A stretch of DNA of 11,698 bases from Thermoplasmatota archaeon. Lineage in GTDB: Archaea > Thermoplasmatota > E2 > DHVEG-1. How positions within the stretch are numbered: position 1 is the stretch's first letter; every line of letters starts with the position of its first letter. Below are positions 1 to 7,099 of the stretch, in pieces. Below the pieces are notes generated by a model. That model saw only the letters and a program-made list of their open reading frames with translations. It was not told the DNA's origin and searched no databases. A program made the translations under genes and the position numbers. The stretch covers positions 1-11,698 of the forward strand of contig JAGXLH010000050.1 of the NCBI GenBank assembly GCA_018334795.1. The letters run 5' to 3'.

Positions 1-299
1 GAGATAATAATTGCGTTTTTCACCTTTTTTTTCACACAATCCTTCATGATACCTGGCACGATTTTTGCAGGAACAGAAACTAGCACTAAATCAAGCGAAT
101 CTTTGATATCAGTAATTTTTTTATAACAAGGAATACCAAGGATTTCCTCTTCATGAGGATTCACCGGATACAAATCACATTCATAATTTGAAATAATAAT
201 GTTTTTTAATGCAGCATGACCAATTTTTCTTGAATCCTTCGAAGCACCAACAACAGCGATACTTTTCGGCTTGAAAAAAACCTCTAATTTATTTTTCAT
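1..299 (-). CDS. ADP-forming acetyl/acyl-CoA synthetase, alpha (CoA-binding) domain, N-terminal part
   Basis: The gene runs off the left edge; 99 N-terminal codons are visible from the ATG at 297-299. The translation starts MKNKLEVFFKPKSIAVVGAS. It shows the CoA-binding Rossmann pattern of the family: FFKPKSIAVVGAS (residues 8-20), a YPVNP strand-turn (44-48), the ILGIPCY segment (53-59) and VPAKIVP (76-82). Family members convert acyl-CoA, ADP and phosphate to acid, CoA and ATP, the energy-conserving last step of peptide and sugar fermentation in many archaea. Whether this is a separate alpha subunit or an alpha-beta fusion cannot be told from the fragment. A GGAAG lies directly before the ATG, too close to be an ideal Shine-Dalgarno, so translation may be nearly leaderless. 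The 86-bp gap after tsr3 suggests its own promoter. A lone CoA-binding protein is an alternative but less likely given the full-length match. Confidence 0.85.
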   Translation of the reverse strand, partial: MKNKLEVFFKPKSIAVVGASKDSRKIGHAALKNIIISNYECDLYPVNPHEEEILGIPCYKKITDIKDSLDLVLVSVPAKIVPGIMKDCVKKKVKNAIII

Positions 300-340
300 C
301 TTCCAATCACGTTCTCTTTTGTTTATCTTAATAGTGAAAT

Positions 341-354
341 ACGTTTGATAACGT
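341..354. repeat. Short perfect inverted repeat upstream of the acyl-CoA synthetase gene
   Basis: ACGTT-TGAT-AACGT is a perfect 5-bp inverted repeat with a 4-nt centre, about 42 bp before the start codon at 299 and just upstream of a weak TATA-like CTATTAAG on the minus strand (about 326-333). Its place fits an operator for the synthetase gene, but a 5-bp arm in AT-rich DNA can arise by chance. Confidence 0.2.
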
Positions 355-385
355 TTTTTTCTGTAATGGAATTACTGTGACTTAC

Positions 386-913
386 TTAAACCTCATCCTT
401 ACTCGCTGGTAGATATTCATGCATTCGCTGAATAACTTCTTTACTTGTTTTTGCTGTTCGATAATCTTCCAGTGGATTCTTATTCATAGTCAAAAAATGT
501 GGTCCCCATTTATAAATCGATGTTAACTGTTCAGCTTGACCCGGATTGTCAAGAATGTAGACTGCTGCGGCAAATGCTTCTAATGTTGTTAATTTCAACG
601 CTTTACCAAAATTGACCGGATTAACTGCTATAACAAAAGGAAGCGCTCGGGAGACATGTATTTTTGATAATTCAAAGAATTGCTGTTCAGCAGTTTTCCA
701 AGAGCAATCAACAGCCAACACACCATGTTTCTCAGCATGCGTTGTATCTTCAGGTGATAAACTTTTTTTTGAAAATGGATTTAACAGGATCATGTTCGGA
801 GGAAAATCTCTGATTTTTGTATGAAGTGATGCATATCCTAATCGATTCAATTTTCTTGCGGTACACTTCTTAGGGTCATCATCATTAGTATGATACACAC
901 GTAATTTAAACAT
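386..913 (-). CDS. tsr3: Tsr3-type 16S rRNA aminocarboxypropyltransferase (DUF367)
   Basis: This 175-residue protein matches the Tsr3/DUF367 family along its whole length. Tsr3 transfers the 3-amino-3-carboxypropyl (acp) group of S-adenosylmethionine to a hypermodified uridine of small-subunit rRNA (18S in yeast; acp3U in archaeal 16S). Visible family blocks are KCTARKL (16-22), LNPFSKKSLSPED (44-56), VDCSW (68-72), RALPF (89-93), NPVNFGK (98-104), LEAFAAA (111-117), and the C-terminal KWG...F...N...Y pattern (135-151). The ATG start is set by AGGAG at 921-925, seven bases upstream and inside the last codons of taw2. One base separates the taw2 stop from this ATG, so the two genes are almost certainly one transcript with coupled translation. 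The length is normal for archaeal members and nothing appears truncated. Confidence 0.93.
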   Translation of the reverse strand: MFKLRVYHTNDDDPKKCTARKLNRLGYASLHTKIRDFPPNMILLNPFSKKSLSPEDTTHAEKHGVLAVDCSWKTAEQQFFELSKIHVSRALPFVIAVNPVNFGKALKLTTLEAFAAAVYILDNPGQAEQLTSIYKWGPHFLTMNKNPLEDYRTAKTSKEVIQRMHEYLPASKDEV

Positions 914-914
914 C

Positions 915-1760
915 TTATTTCTCCTGAATTGTTACATCAAGCACATAATGACTAACGCCCGGAGCAAATGATTTTACACATTGCACATGTTGTAACGTAA
1001 CACTTCGATGGTATACTTCAGCTGCTTTTTGAATTAAAGATAATGGATACGCCGGTACTTCTTCATCAGGAAAGGTATCATGAAAATGGATAATTCCTTT
1101 ATGATTATGTAACGATTCAAATGCAGTGGGAAGAAAATCTTTTGTTTCTCCGATATAACCCATAAGCACCCGATCAGCAATATCATGTGGAGCAACCTTT
1201 CGATTATCGCCAAGAACAGGAGTTATCAAATCTGAAACATGATTTAACTTTATGTTTTCCTCTAAAAATGAAAATGCAACTGGATTTAATTCACAACTAT
1301 ACACTTGTTTAACCTTTGAATGAACTGCGATTGGAAGAGAAAAATACCCAATGCCTGCAAACAAATCAACGACAACCTCATCTGATGAAACAATTTCACC
1401 CATTCGTTTCCGTTCATCCATATTCCCTGAAGAAAACATAATCTCAGACGGATCCAACTTATATTTTACGCTATTCTCCTTATGAATAGTTACGGTATCC
1501 TTGTCACCGTATACAAAGGATATTTCAGGTATTCGAAACTGTCCAATGATGCCACCAGTATCCTTCAATACACTTTTACAGTTCAACACCTCAGCATAAA
1601 CTGCTGCGATTTCCTTTTCAATTGCAGATAAGTTTCTTTCAAAACGAAGGATAAGTACATCACCAATCTTTTCCCACTTTCTCGGTAATTTGTCAACTTG
1701 TTCATCTGTAAGCAATGATGAAAGCCGGTCCATGATTTGCTGAATCGGTTTCTTTTTCAT
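915..1760 (-). CDS. taw2: Taw2, tRNA(Phe) 4-demethylwyosine C7 aminocarboxypropyltransferase
   Basis: 281 residues of the Trm5/Tyw2 Rossmann-fold superfamily. It acts in archaeal wyosine synthesis at G37 of tRNA(Phe), moving the acp group of S-adenosylmethionine to C7 of 4-demethylwyosine. Motifs: FSSGNMDERKRM (109-120), SAM-binding DLFAGIGYF (132-140), ELNP (157-160), GDNR (184-187), RVLMGY (197-202), HFHD (225-228) and VKSFAPGVSHYVLD (262-275). The FSSGN...ER block, and MGY where Trm5 enzymes have an N-L/P-P catalytic motif, favour acp transfer (Taw2) over N1-methylation (Trm5). This assignment comes from recalled family motifs, not an alignment. It is the first gene of the pair with tsr3. 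TATA-like boxes lie at 1776-1783 and 1787-1796, so it probably starts the transcript, divergent from xpd. Confidence 0.88.
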   Translation of the reverse strand: MKKKPIQQIMDRLSSLLTDEQVDKLPRKWEKIGDVLILRFERNLSAIEKEIAAVYAEVLNCKSVLKDTGGIIGQFRIPEISFVYGDKDTVTIHKENSVKYKLDPSEIMFSSGNMDERKRMGEIVSSDEVVVDLFAGIGYFSLPIAVHSKVKQVYSCELNPVAFSFLEENIKLNHVSDLITPVLGDNRKVAPHDIADRVLMGYIGETKDFLPTAFESLHNHKGIIHFHDTFPDEEVPAYPLSLIQKAAEVYHRSVTLQHVQCVKSFAPGVSHYVLDVTIQEK

Positions 1761-1775
1761 ATTCAGATTTACCCG

Positions 1776-1796
1776 TTTTTAAACTCCTTTTAAAAT
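1776..1796 (-). promoter_or_regulatory. Candidate TATA boxes for taw2-tsr3
   Basis: On the minus strand TTTTAAAA (within 1787-1796) and TTTAAAAA (1776-1783) both resemble archaeal TATA boxes. The farther one would place initiation a few bases before the ATG at 1760, giving a very short leader. Assigned from spacing alone. Confidence 0.3.
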
Positions 1797-1828
1797 GGAC
1801 TAATACTTTTCTTCCTTTTTACACTTTA

Positions 1829-1837
1829 GTTTATTAC
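1829..1837 (+). promoter_or_regulatory. Candidate TATA element for xpd
   Basis: TTTATTAC-like AT-rich element. Initiation about 25-27 bp downstream would fall near 1858-1862, after the first in-frame ATG (1856) and before the ATG at 1889. This supports the later start for xpd. Confidence 0.25.
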
Positions 1838-1888
1838 TTTTTCTCCAACAAGTCTATGTACCAAATACTCTATTTCAGAGAAATACTC

Positions 1889-3868
1889 ATGGAATTTTTT
1901 CCTTATATACCACGACCACACCAAAAGGCTATCGTTACCACGATATCCAATGCATTCAATGATAGATCACATCTTGTCATCGAATCAGGAACAGGTACTG
2001 GAAAAACTATCTGTGTCTTATCAGCAGCATTAAATTACGCATTAGCACATGAAAAAAAAATCATTTACATCACCCGAACTAATGCACAACAACAACAAGT
2101 TATCAAAGAATTACGTGCCATCAGACAGACCCTTAAGGATACCGATTCTCGAAAAGAAAAAATGATTGGTGTAGGCATCCAAGGTAGAAGCAATATGTGT
2201 CCTCACGCCAAAAATGATGAAGAATTATCAAAAGGTACTAGTGAGGAACTTTCCAAATTTTGTTCAAATGAAAAAAAGAAAACACGCAACTCCCACAAGG
2301 GATGTCCTTATTATCGGAATTTCGTTAACGAAAAAAACCAAGTCGAAGATTTGATAGAATGGATTAAAAAAGAACTGCCCACTGCTGAAACATTTATTCA
2401 CTATTGCGAACAAAAAACCATTTGTCCCTACGAATTAAACAAAAAAATCGTTCGCGATGCAACAGTAGTAGTTATTCCTTACATTTATATTTTTGATATC
2501 ACCATTAGAAACATGCTATTTGACTGGTTAGGCGTTGCTGAAGAAGATGTGTTATTAATTGTAGATGAAGCTCATAACCTCCCAGATTACTTAAGAGATC
2601 TATTTTCAACACAGCTCAGTGCTTGGATGCTTCGAAACTGCGGGTATGAAGCAAAAGACTACGGAAATCCTTCTATTGCTGATGGTCATTTCACCATCGC
2701 CTCTTTTTGTAAAACCATGGAAGATATCATCCGTGAACTCCGTGACACCTATGTGTACTCTATTTTAGAAGATGGCATTCGAAAAGGACCCTCTTCAAAA
2801 ACAGATGCGTTTCTTCCAAAAAACGAATTTTTAACAGAACTGTCAAATCGAACTGGTATCTCACAAAAACAAGTGCATGATATTATTGAGGATTTGATTG
2901 CTTATGGAGAAAAAATTCAAGAAGCAAAACAAAAAAGAAACAAACTTCCAAGATCCTATCTTCACAAACTTGGCATGTTCCTTGATTTCTGGTTGAATAT
3001 AGCCCATGATCAATATTCTAAACTTATCGTTGATGATGCTGATGGAAAAAACCCACGAATTGAAGCATACTGTTTAGATCCATCCGTTGGAACAAAAATA
3101 CTTTCAAAGTTTCATAGCACCATTCATATGTCTGGAACATTAGAACCATTAGAAGAATACCGTGATTCAATGGGATTAGCTCCTTTAACAACGCTTATTT
3201 CTTTTCCATCACCGTTTTCAAAACAAAACAAAAAATTATTCTTCGTTACTGATGTTACCACTAAATACGCTGAATTATCACGTGATCCTGAAATAAAAGA
3301 ACGATTATGGCAATACATCTTCTCAATTTGTAATAACTATGAACAAAACACTATGATTTTTTTCCCAAGTTTTAATGTGTTATCCATGTTCAAACGAAAT
3401 AATGATTTTTCAAAAATTCAACGATCGATATATTTAGAAGAACAAAAAATGTCCCAATCTGCATTAATTGATTTGATTGATGATTTCAAATCACAGGGTG
3501 ATAATGATGGAGATGGTGCAGCAATGTTTTCAGTGATGGGGGGACGAATCAGCGAAGGAATGGATTTTCCTGCTGGACAATTGGAAATCGCAGTAATCGT
3601 TGGTATCCCTTATCCTAAACCAACTGCTCGGCAAAAAGGATTACAACGATATTACGATATGAAATTTCGAAAAGGATGGGAGTACACTGTTGATGCACCA
3701 GCTGCTCGAAAAATGTTACAATCCATCGGCCGGTTGATCAGAGATGAAAACGATAGAGGAGTTGCAGTTATTTTAGATCGAAGAGCATCTCGATTCAAAA
3801 AATATCTTAGAGATCTTAAACTTACTAAGGATTTATTTTCAGAAATGGATGAATTCTTTTCCAATTAA
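1889..3868 (+). CDS. xpd: XPD/Rad3-family iron-sulfur DNA helicase
   Basis: Superfamily 2 helicase, 5'-3' polarity in the family, related to eukaryotic XPD and bacterial DinG and linked to DNA repair. I prefer the ATG at 1889 (659 residues) over 1856 (670), because family proteins begin near FPYIPRPHQ and a TATA-like element fits the later start. Numbering from 1856: Q motif PRPHQ (19-23), Walker A ESGTGTGKT (43-51), motif Ia YITRTNAQQQ (71-80), DEAH (237-240), HMSGTLEP (424-431), and SIGRLIRD (623-630). Four cysteines fit the 4Fe-4S ligands: C115 (NMCP), C136, C150 (GCPY) and C190 (ICPYE). Their spacing resembles human XPD (116, 134, 155, 190). C184 is a spare nearby. Motifs are intact, so it should be active. 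The gene stands alone on the plus strand and stops 9 bp from trm112. Confidence 0.93.
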   Translation: MEFFPYIPRPHQKAIVTTISNAFNDRSHLVIESGTGTGKTICVLSAALNYALAHEKKIIYITRTNAQQQQVIKELRAIRQTLKDTDSRKEKMIGVGIQGRSNMCPHAKNDEELSKGTSEELSKFCSNEKKKTRNSHKGCPYYRNFVNEKNQVEDLIEWIKKELPTAETFIHYCEQKTICPYELNKKIVRDATVVVIPYIYIFDITIRNMLFDWLGVAEEDVLLIVDEAHNLPDYLRDLFSTQLSAWMLRNCGYEAKDYGNPSIADGHFTIASFCKTMEDIIRELRDTYVYSILEDGIRKGPSSKTDAFLPKNEFLTELSNRTGISQKQVHDIIEDLIAYGEKIQEAKQKRNKLPRSYLHKLGMFLDFWLNIAHDQYSKLIVDDADGKNPRIEAYCLDPSVGTKILSKFHSTIHMSGTLEPLEEYRDSMGLAPLTTLISFPSPFSKQNKKLFFVTDVTTKYAELSRDPEIKERLWQYIFSICNNYEQNTMIFFPSFNVLSMFKRNNDFSKIQRSIYLEEQKMSQSALIDLIDDFKSQGDNDGDGAAMFSVMGGRISEGMDFPAGQLEIAVIVGIPYPKPTARQKGLQRYYDMKFRKGWEYTVDAPAARKMLQSIGRLIRDENDRGVAVILDRRASRFKKYLRDLKLTKDLFSEMDEFFSN

Positions 3869-3877
3869 AAACAAGTA

Positions 3878-4060
3878 TTATTTTGATTTAACTTCAGTAA
3901 CAAAATCAGGGATACCATCAGTAATAGGATAGGTTTTTTTGCATTTCACACATTTTAAAGATCCGCTGATTACTTCTTTATTTTTTTCTTCGTTTACCTG
4001 TAGTTGAAGTGATGATTTACATGTTGGACAACATAAAATATTCATCATTTCTTTTTTCAT
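3878..4060 (-). CDS. trm112: Trm112-family zinc protein (methyltransferase activator)
   Basis: 60 residues with two zinc-type pairs, CPTC (11-14) and CVKC (37-40), followed by YPITDGIPDF (44-53), the hallmark of the Trm112/UPF0434 family. In eukaryotes and haloarchaea Trm112 is a small partner that stabilises and activates several SAM-dependent methyltransferases acting on tRNA, rRNA and release factors. The bacterial UPF0434 relatives are less well defined. The ATG overlaps the exoribonuclease stop as ATGA (4 bp), with GGTGG at 4071-4075 as a likely Shine-Dalgarno, so it is the last gene of that operon. Methionines at 5 and 6 are alternative starts, but the family usually begins a few residues before the ILxCP block, as here. 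No partner methyltransferase is adjacent, which fits a shared activator. The family is clear; partner identity is not visible. Confidence 0.85.
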   Translation of the reverse strand: MKKEMMNILCCPTCKSSLQLQVNEEKNKEVISGSLKCVKCKKTYPITDGIPDFVTEVKSK

Positions 4061-5169
4061 AACGTATCATCCACCGATACATTCTTTTGTTTTTCAAAAT
4101 CAATGTACACTGGTTTTTTCCCATTAATATTAGAATCATACATAAATGACCAGTGCTCATCAATATCTTCCTTTTTTTGCTCGATTTTTTGTAAAAAATT
4201 CTTCACTTGTGAATCCATTAAATCAGCTTGAAACAATGCTGCAGCTTCAGGAAAAGCAGGAAGTTTCGGTGATCCATATTCAAGACGACCATGATGGCTA
4301 AGAATCATATGGCATAACTTTAATTCCAATACTTCATCAAAAGAAATATCTTTTTTTCTTAAACCTGATATTTTATCTTGAATCCATTGGCTACCCACAA
4401 CGATATGACCAATGAAATTTCCAACATCGGTTCGTCCAATGGTAGTGGTCGTTTTATAACTTTTAATCTTACCAATATCATGTAAGATAGCACCAGTGAT
4501 TAACAAATCCCGGTCCAAATCAGTATAATACTCAGCAATGGAATAACTTAATTTTACCACACCTAAACTATGCTGCAAATTCCCCCCGATCACATTATGA
4601 TGATGTGACATCGCTGATGGGGTGTGAGTATATGCTTCAACGAATTGTTCATCTTCAAAGAACGATTCAAGTAATGCGTTTAAACTAGGATTAGAAATGG
4701 TTTCAATGTAAGTCTGCATACTTTCAAATAATCGTTTTATTTCCCCTTCAGATAAGGCAGCAACAAAATCACTTTCATCATACTCTTGAGCGTTGCATCG
4801 CCGTATGCCACCAGTTTTTTCATTAATAGAGATTTGTAATCTATCCTGATAGCGTTCTACAGACCCGGACCGAAGTTGAACTACATCACCAGTTGAAAAA
4901 CTTTCAAATAACCGTTTCACACGTTCTTTGTTATTCCCACCCCAGAATTTAACATTGATCTCACCGGTTTTATCCGTAAGAATCAAATCAAAAAAGGTTC
5001 CCTTTTTATATCCTCTAGGAGCATTTTTTAGTTTCACTGAAAAAAGATCATTAACTGTTTCTCCTTCATGCAATTTTTCAATGAATTGAATCTTTTTCCT
5101 TTTTTTTCCATCTGGTTTTATCATAGTTTGCTCATCAGCTTGTTTTTCATAATGAAATAAATCAGTCAT
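4057..5169 (-). CDS. OB-fold/HD-domain 3'-5' exoribonuclease, YhaM-like
   Basis: 370 residues with the two-domain plan of YhaM exonucleases. Residues about 36-122 form an OB-type nucleic-acid domain (LTDKTGEINVKFWGG at 64-78; GDVVQLRSGSV at 94-104). Residues about 170-330 form an HD phosphohydrolase domain with HHHNVIGGNLQHS (189-201), ILHDIGKIKSY (228-238), GHI (254-256), SHHG (291-294) and DLMDS (316-320), supplying the metal-binding His/Asp set. Bacterial YhaM degrades RNA, and DNA in vitro, 3' to 5' with a metal ion; the archaeal role is inferred. The first 30 residues are very basic (KKRKKIQ). GGGGAG at 5180-5185 precedes the ATG by 10 bases. It lies 62 bp after the RNase J-like gene and overlaps trm112, so one transcript is likely. 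Confidence 0.82.
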   Translation of the reverse strand: MTDLFHYEKQADEQTMIKPDGKKRKKIQFIEKLHEGETVNDLFSVKLKNAPRGYKKGTFFDLILTDKTGEINVKFWGGNNKERVKRLFESFSTGDVVQLRSGSVERYQDRLQISINEKTGGIRRCNAQEYDESDFVAALSEGEIKRLFESMQTYIETISNPSLNALLESFFEDEQFVEAYTHTPSAMSHHHNVIGGNLQHSLGVVKLSYSIAEYYTDLDRDLLITGAILHDIGKIKSYKTTTTIGRTDVGNFIGHIVVGSQWIQDKISGLRKKDISFDEVLELKLCHMILSHHGRLEYGSPKLPAFPEAAALFQADLMDSQVKNFLQKIEQKKEDIDEHWSFMYDSNINGKKPVYIDFEKQKNVSVDDTL

Positions 5170-5231
5170 CTACTGGCAACTCCCCAAATAAGATGCTTTA
5201 TCCAAATCAGATAACATACAATCAAATAGTA

Positions 5232-6647
5232 TTAGAGTTTATACGTTTTTCCTTCTTTTATCATAACCGTTTTCATATCTAAAGAATTAAACTTTTGAGG
5301 ATGCTCTGTGTGCACTGGAAATACCTTTTTAGGATGAATTGATGATAACACCGTTTTTAAATCCACTCCATTTATATGACCTGAACAATGAGATTGTACG
5401 AAATTAAGATCAAAATGATTCAGCCAGTTTTTCATTCGTTCATAGGAGATTTCCATTTCTTCATTAAATGGTTCTGAAAGAGAATGAATGTAAGTGCCAT
5501 GATATGGTTTTAAATCAATCATAGAGTTAAAATACCAATAATTCAAAACAATCATATATTTTGAAGGATTCTTTTTAATGTCTTCAGCAGTAATTACATT
5601 AGGATACGATATTCTCTTTTTCATGAATTTATCTTTATAGTCTTCACTTAAATCGTAGGTTCCTGTGTTACGTTTCGGAAGCAAAATGTTGATTTGACTA
5701 TCCGTGCTATTCGGCGTTTTCAATTTTTTATCCTGATGATACTGTTCTAAGAAGCATGCGTGTTTGAAACTAATCACTAATTGCTTGTTCAACTTTTTTG
5801 CAATCTGGTAAAACGTGGTAAATCGATCAACATCTTTGAAATTAAAATCAACGATTGACATGTTCTTGTTGTGTTCAATCGTTTTTTTTGCCTTCTTATA
5901 CACTGTTTCTTCTGAATTATGAGTCTTTTTTTGATCAATACGTGTCCCTTCGGTGATAACTGCAAGAGGCTTAGCTAATGTTGCTTCCTTGATAAATTCC
6001 TCAGTTTGTTCTTTTCTCAACCCATGCATTCGTAAATCACCAGTATACACAACAGGTCCTTCTGACGTATAAATAATAAAACCATATGCACCAGGAACGC
6101 TATGATCCACATGAATTGGATAAATCTCTAACGAATCAATTTTTATTTTATTTTTAGATCTAAATAAATGAAAGGTTCGTTTAACTGGGGGTTTTGTGTA
6201 ATTTCTTCGATACAATGGTCTTTTCTTAAAATTTAACACTTCTGATTCAATGTTTCGTTGTGTTTGCTCTTCAACCGCATCAAGAATTCGTTTACTAATT
6301 TTACTAGAGTACACCGGTATCTTTTCATGAAGAAATGAAATGTAATTAGCATGATCTGCATGAGCATGAGACAAAAGCACCCCTTGAACCACCGGATCCT
6401 CTGGTTCTCTTCCCTGATGGGTGAGTAAATCTTCCCTGTAGATTCCTGGTAAATCAGGGATAAGACCAAGTTCTAAAAAATCACCGATACCATTTGCTGG
6501 GCGCGGGGTAAGGAACTCTTCGAAAAAAACACCTCTTTTTCCGAAGCTCATTCCAAAATCCAAGAATAGTTTCGTATCCCCATCTTCAAGAAGGATTTTA
6601 TTCCCTCCGATTTCTGAAACACCACCATAAAAAGAAAGTGAGACCAT
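5232..6647 (-). CDS. RNase J-like beta-CASP metallo-beta-lactamase ribonuclease
   Basis: 471 residues with the metallo-beta-lactamase/beta-CASP nuclease fold. Motifs: LFLDFG (27-32), zinc-binding HAHADH (94-99), HSVPGA (182-187), YTGD (201-204), motif A ITEGT (231-235), SGHINGVDL (422-430) and PVHTEHP (444-450). The SGH and P-H-T-E pair is typical of RNase J, whose archaeal members are 5'-3' exonucleases. RNase J is therefore preferred over the CPSF-like branch, which normally carries KH domains that are absent here. The middle (residues 255-415) is divergent, so it may be a lineage paralogue rather than the main RNase J. The start has GAGGT at 6655-6659, about seven bases before the ATG. It heads the operon with the HD exoribonuclease and trm112. 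All expected metal ligands are present. Confidence 0.82.
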   Translation of the reverse strand: MVSLSFYGGVSEIGGNKILLEDGDTKLFLDFGMSFGKRGVFFEEFLTPRPANGIGDFLELGLIPDLPGIYREDLLTHQGREPEDPVVQGVLLSHAHADHANYISFLHEKIPVYSSKISKRILDAVEEQTQRNIESEVLNFKKRPLYRRNYTKPPVKRTFHLFRSKNKIKIDSLEIYPIHVDHSVPGAYGFIIYTSEGPVVYTGDLRMHGLRKEQTEEFIKEATLAKPLAVITEGTRIDQKKTHNSEETVYKKAKKTIEHNKNMSIVDFNFKDVDRFTTFYQIAKKLNKQLVISFKHACFLEQYHQDKKLKTPNSTDSQINILLPKRNTGTYDLSEDYKDKFMKKRISYPNVITAEDIKKNPSKYMIVLNYWYFNSMIDLKPYHGTYIHSLSEPFNEEMEISYERMKNWLNHFDLNFVQSHCSGHINGVDLKTVLSSIHPKKVFPVHTEHPQKFNSLDMKTVMIKEGKTYKL

Positions 6648-6675
6648 GATTTCTACCTCAAAAAACGTTTGTTAC

Positions 6676-6683
6676 TATTATAA
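6676..6683 (-). promoter_or_regulatory. Candidate TATA box of the RNase J-like operon
   Basis: TTATAATA on the minus strand, 29-36 bp before the start codon. Initiation would fall close to the Shine-Dalgarno at 6655-6659, so a short leader is implied. Assigned from sequence likeness only. Confidence 0.25.
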
Positions 6684-6738
6684 TTACTGTTTTTCGATTC
6701 AACTAGAAAATACAATAACGATTACATAAATATTCGTA

Positions 6739-6760
6739 CAAAAAATTAGAAAAAAAAGAA
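6739..6760 (-). terminator. T-rich candidate terminator after the small frame
   Basis: On the minus strand this reads as T8 (6750-6757) followed by T6 (6740-6745) with no strong hairpin, the form expected of intrinsic archaeal termination. It sits between the small frame at 6794-6916 and the RNase J-like promoter. Confidence 0.35.
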
Positions 6761-6793
6761 ATAAATTTTTTTGTTTTGTCCCCAAAAAATATT

Positions 6794-6916
6794 TCATTCT
6801 GTTTCATTACACTGATGAGCAAGAAACCGGGCACGCTGCCCAACAATAGATAATTTTGCAATAAATGATATTTCCTGGGCTTCTTCTTTACTTGAGATTT
6901 GACCGACAATTATCAT
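6794..6916 (-). CDS. Possible 40-residue small protein
   Basis: A minus-strand frame from ATG at 6914-6916 to TGA at 6794-6796, beginning MIIVGQISSKEEAQEI and ending CNETE. I do not recognise it. It is unlike chance frames in this AT-rich gap: it fills the GC-richer block exactly, has a balanced amphipathic composition (acidic helix-like centre, then GQRARFLAH), and has GTGAT five bases before the ATG, matching the GGTGATC part of the Shine-Dalgarno consensus. A TATA-like box at 6986-6994 and a T-run at 6739-6760 would make a self-contained unit. Against it, the length is short, arginines use CGT and CGG where the large genes favour CGA and AGA, and no extension across the stop looks coding. 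It could be a decayed remnant of an older gene, or this block may act as RNA. Confidence 0.3.
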   Translation of the reverse strand: MIIVGQISSKEEAQEISFIAKLSIVGQRARFLAHQCNETE

Positions 6917-6946
6917 ACGTAATCACAAATAACCTGTTCATTTTCA

Positions 6947-6960
6947 GCTTATAAGCGCTT
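6947..6960. repeat. Overlapping palindromes
   Basis: GCTTATAAGC (6947-6956) is a perfect 10-bp palindrome overlapping AAGCGCTT (6953-6960), a perfect 8-bp palindrome. They lie just downstream of the initiation site proposed for the small unit and could be an operator or form a hairpin at the 5' end of its RNA. A role is conjecture. Confidence 0.3.
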
Positions 6961-6985
6961 GTGGTACAAGTATTATCTAAACTAC

Positions 6986-6994
6986 TTTTTAAAT
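6986..6994 (-). promoter_or_regulatory. TATA-like box flanked by inverted TGGTAC hexamers
   Basis: The minus strand reads ATTTAAAAA. Initiation would fall near 6964, giving a leader of about 48 nt before the small frame at 6916. TGGTAC (6962-6967) and GTACCA (6998-7003) bracket the box as inverted hexamers 30 bp apart, suggestive of a regulator binding around the promoter. The box is close to symmetric, so a plus-strand promoter is also possible, but no plus-strand gene follows. Confidence 0.3.
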
Positions 6995-7080
6995 GTCGTA
7001 CCAACCAATTTTTTAGGAAAATGATGTTAATTAAATGCTAAGGAAAAAAACAAGTTCATAAAAAAGACGAATATTATAAA

Positions 7081-7099
7081 GAAAAAAGAAGAAAGATCG
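7081..7099 (-). terminator. Pyrimidine-rich terminator of the C25 peptidase gene
   Basis: On the minus strand, 11 bp after the peptidase stop codon, comes a run of about 15 pyrimidines ending in T6, followed by further T-runs at about 7060-7066 and 7044-7050. Archaeal intrinsic termination relies on such T-tracts. Confidence 0.45.

Noticed and set aside
341..360. Inverted repeat followed by T7 on the plus strand, read as an intrinsic terminator
   Set aside because: No plus-strand gene ends to its left; the flanking genes run leftward, so the T-run is on the wrong strand.
3869..3877. Missing terminator or fused genes between xpd and trm112
   Set aside because: Convergent genes 9 bp apart are common in compact archaeal genomes. 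Both stops are clear and T-rich stretches lie just inside each neighbour.
6811..6860. Possible box C/D guide RNA (TGATGA at the left) with a GGGCA/TGCCC hairpin
   Set aside because: No D, D' or C' box at suitable spacing follows; the hairpin is only 5 bp and also lies in the 40-codon frame.
6703..6909. 68-residue minus-strand frame in the intergenic gap
   Set aside because: It lacks an ATG at the longest start, and its second half is translated poly-A/T tract (FISFFSNFLYEYL-type). The overlapping 40-codon frame is the better candidate.
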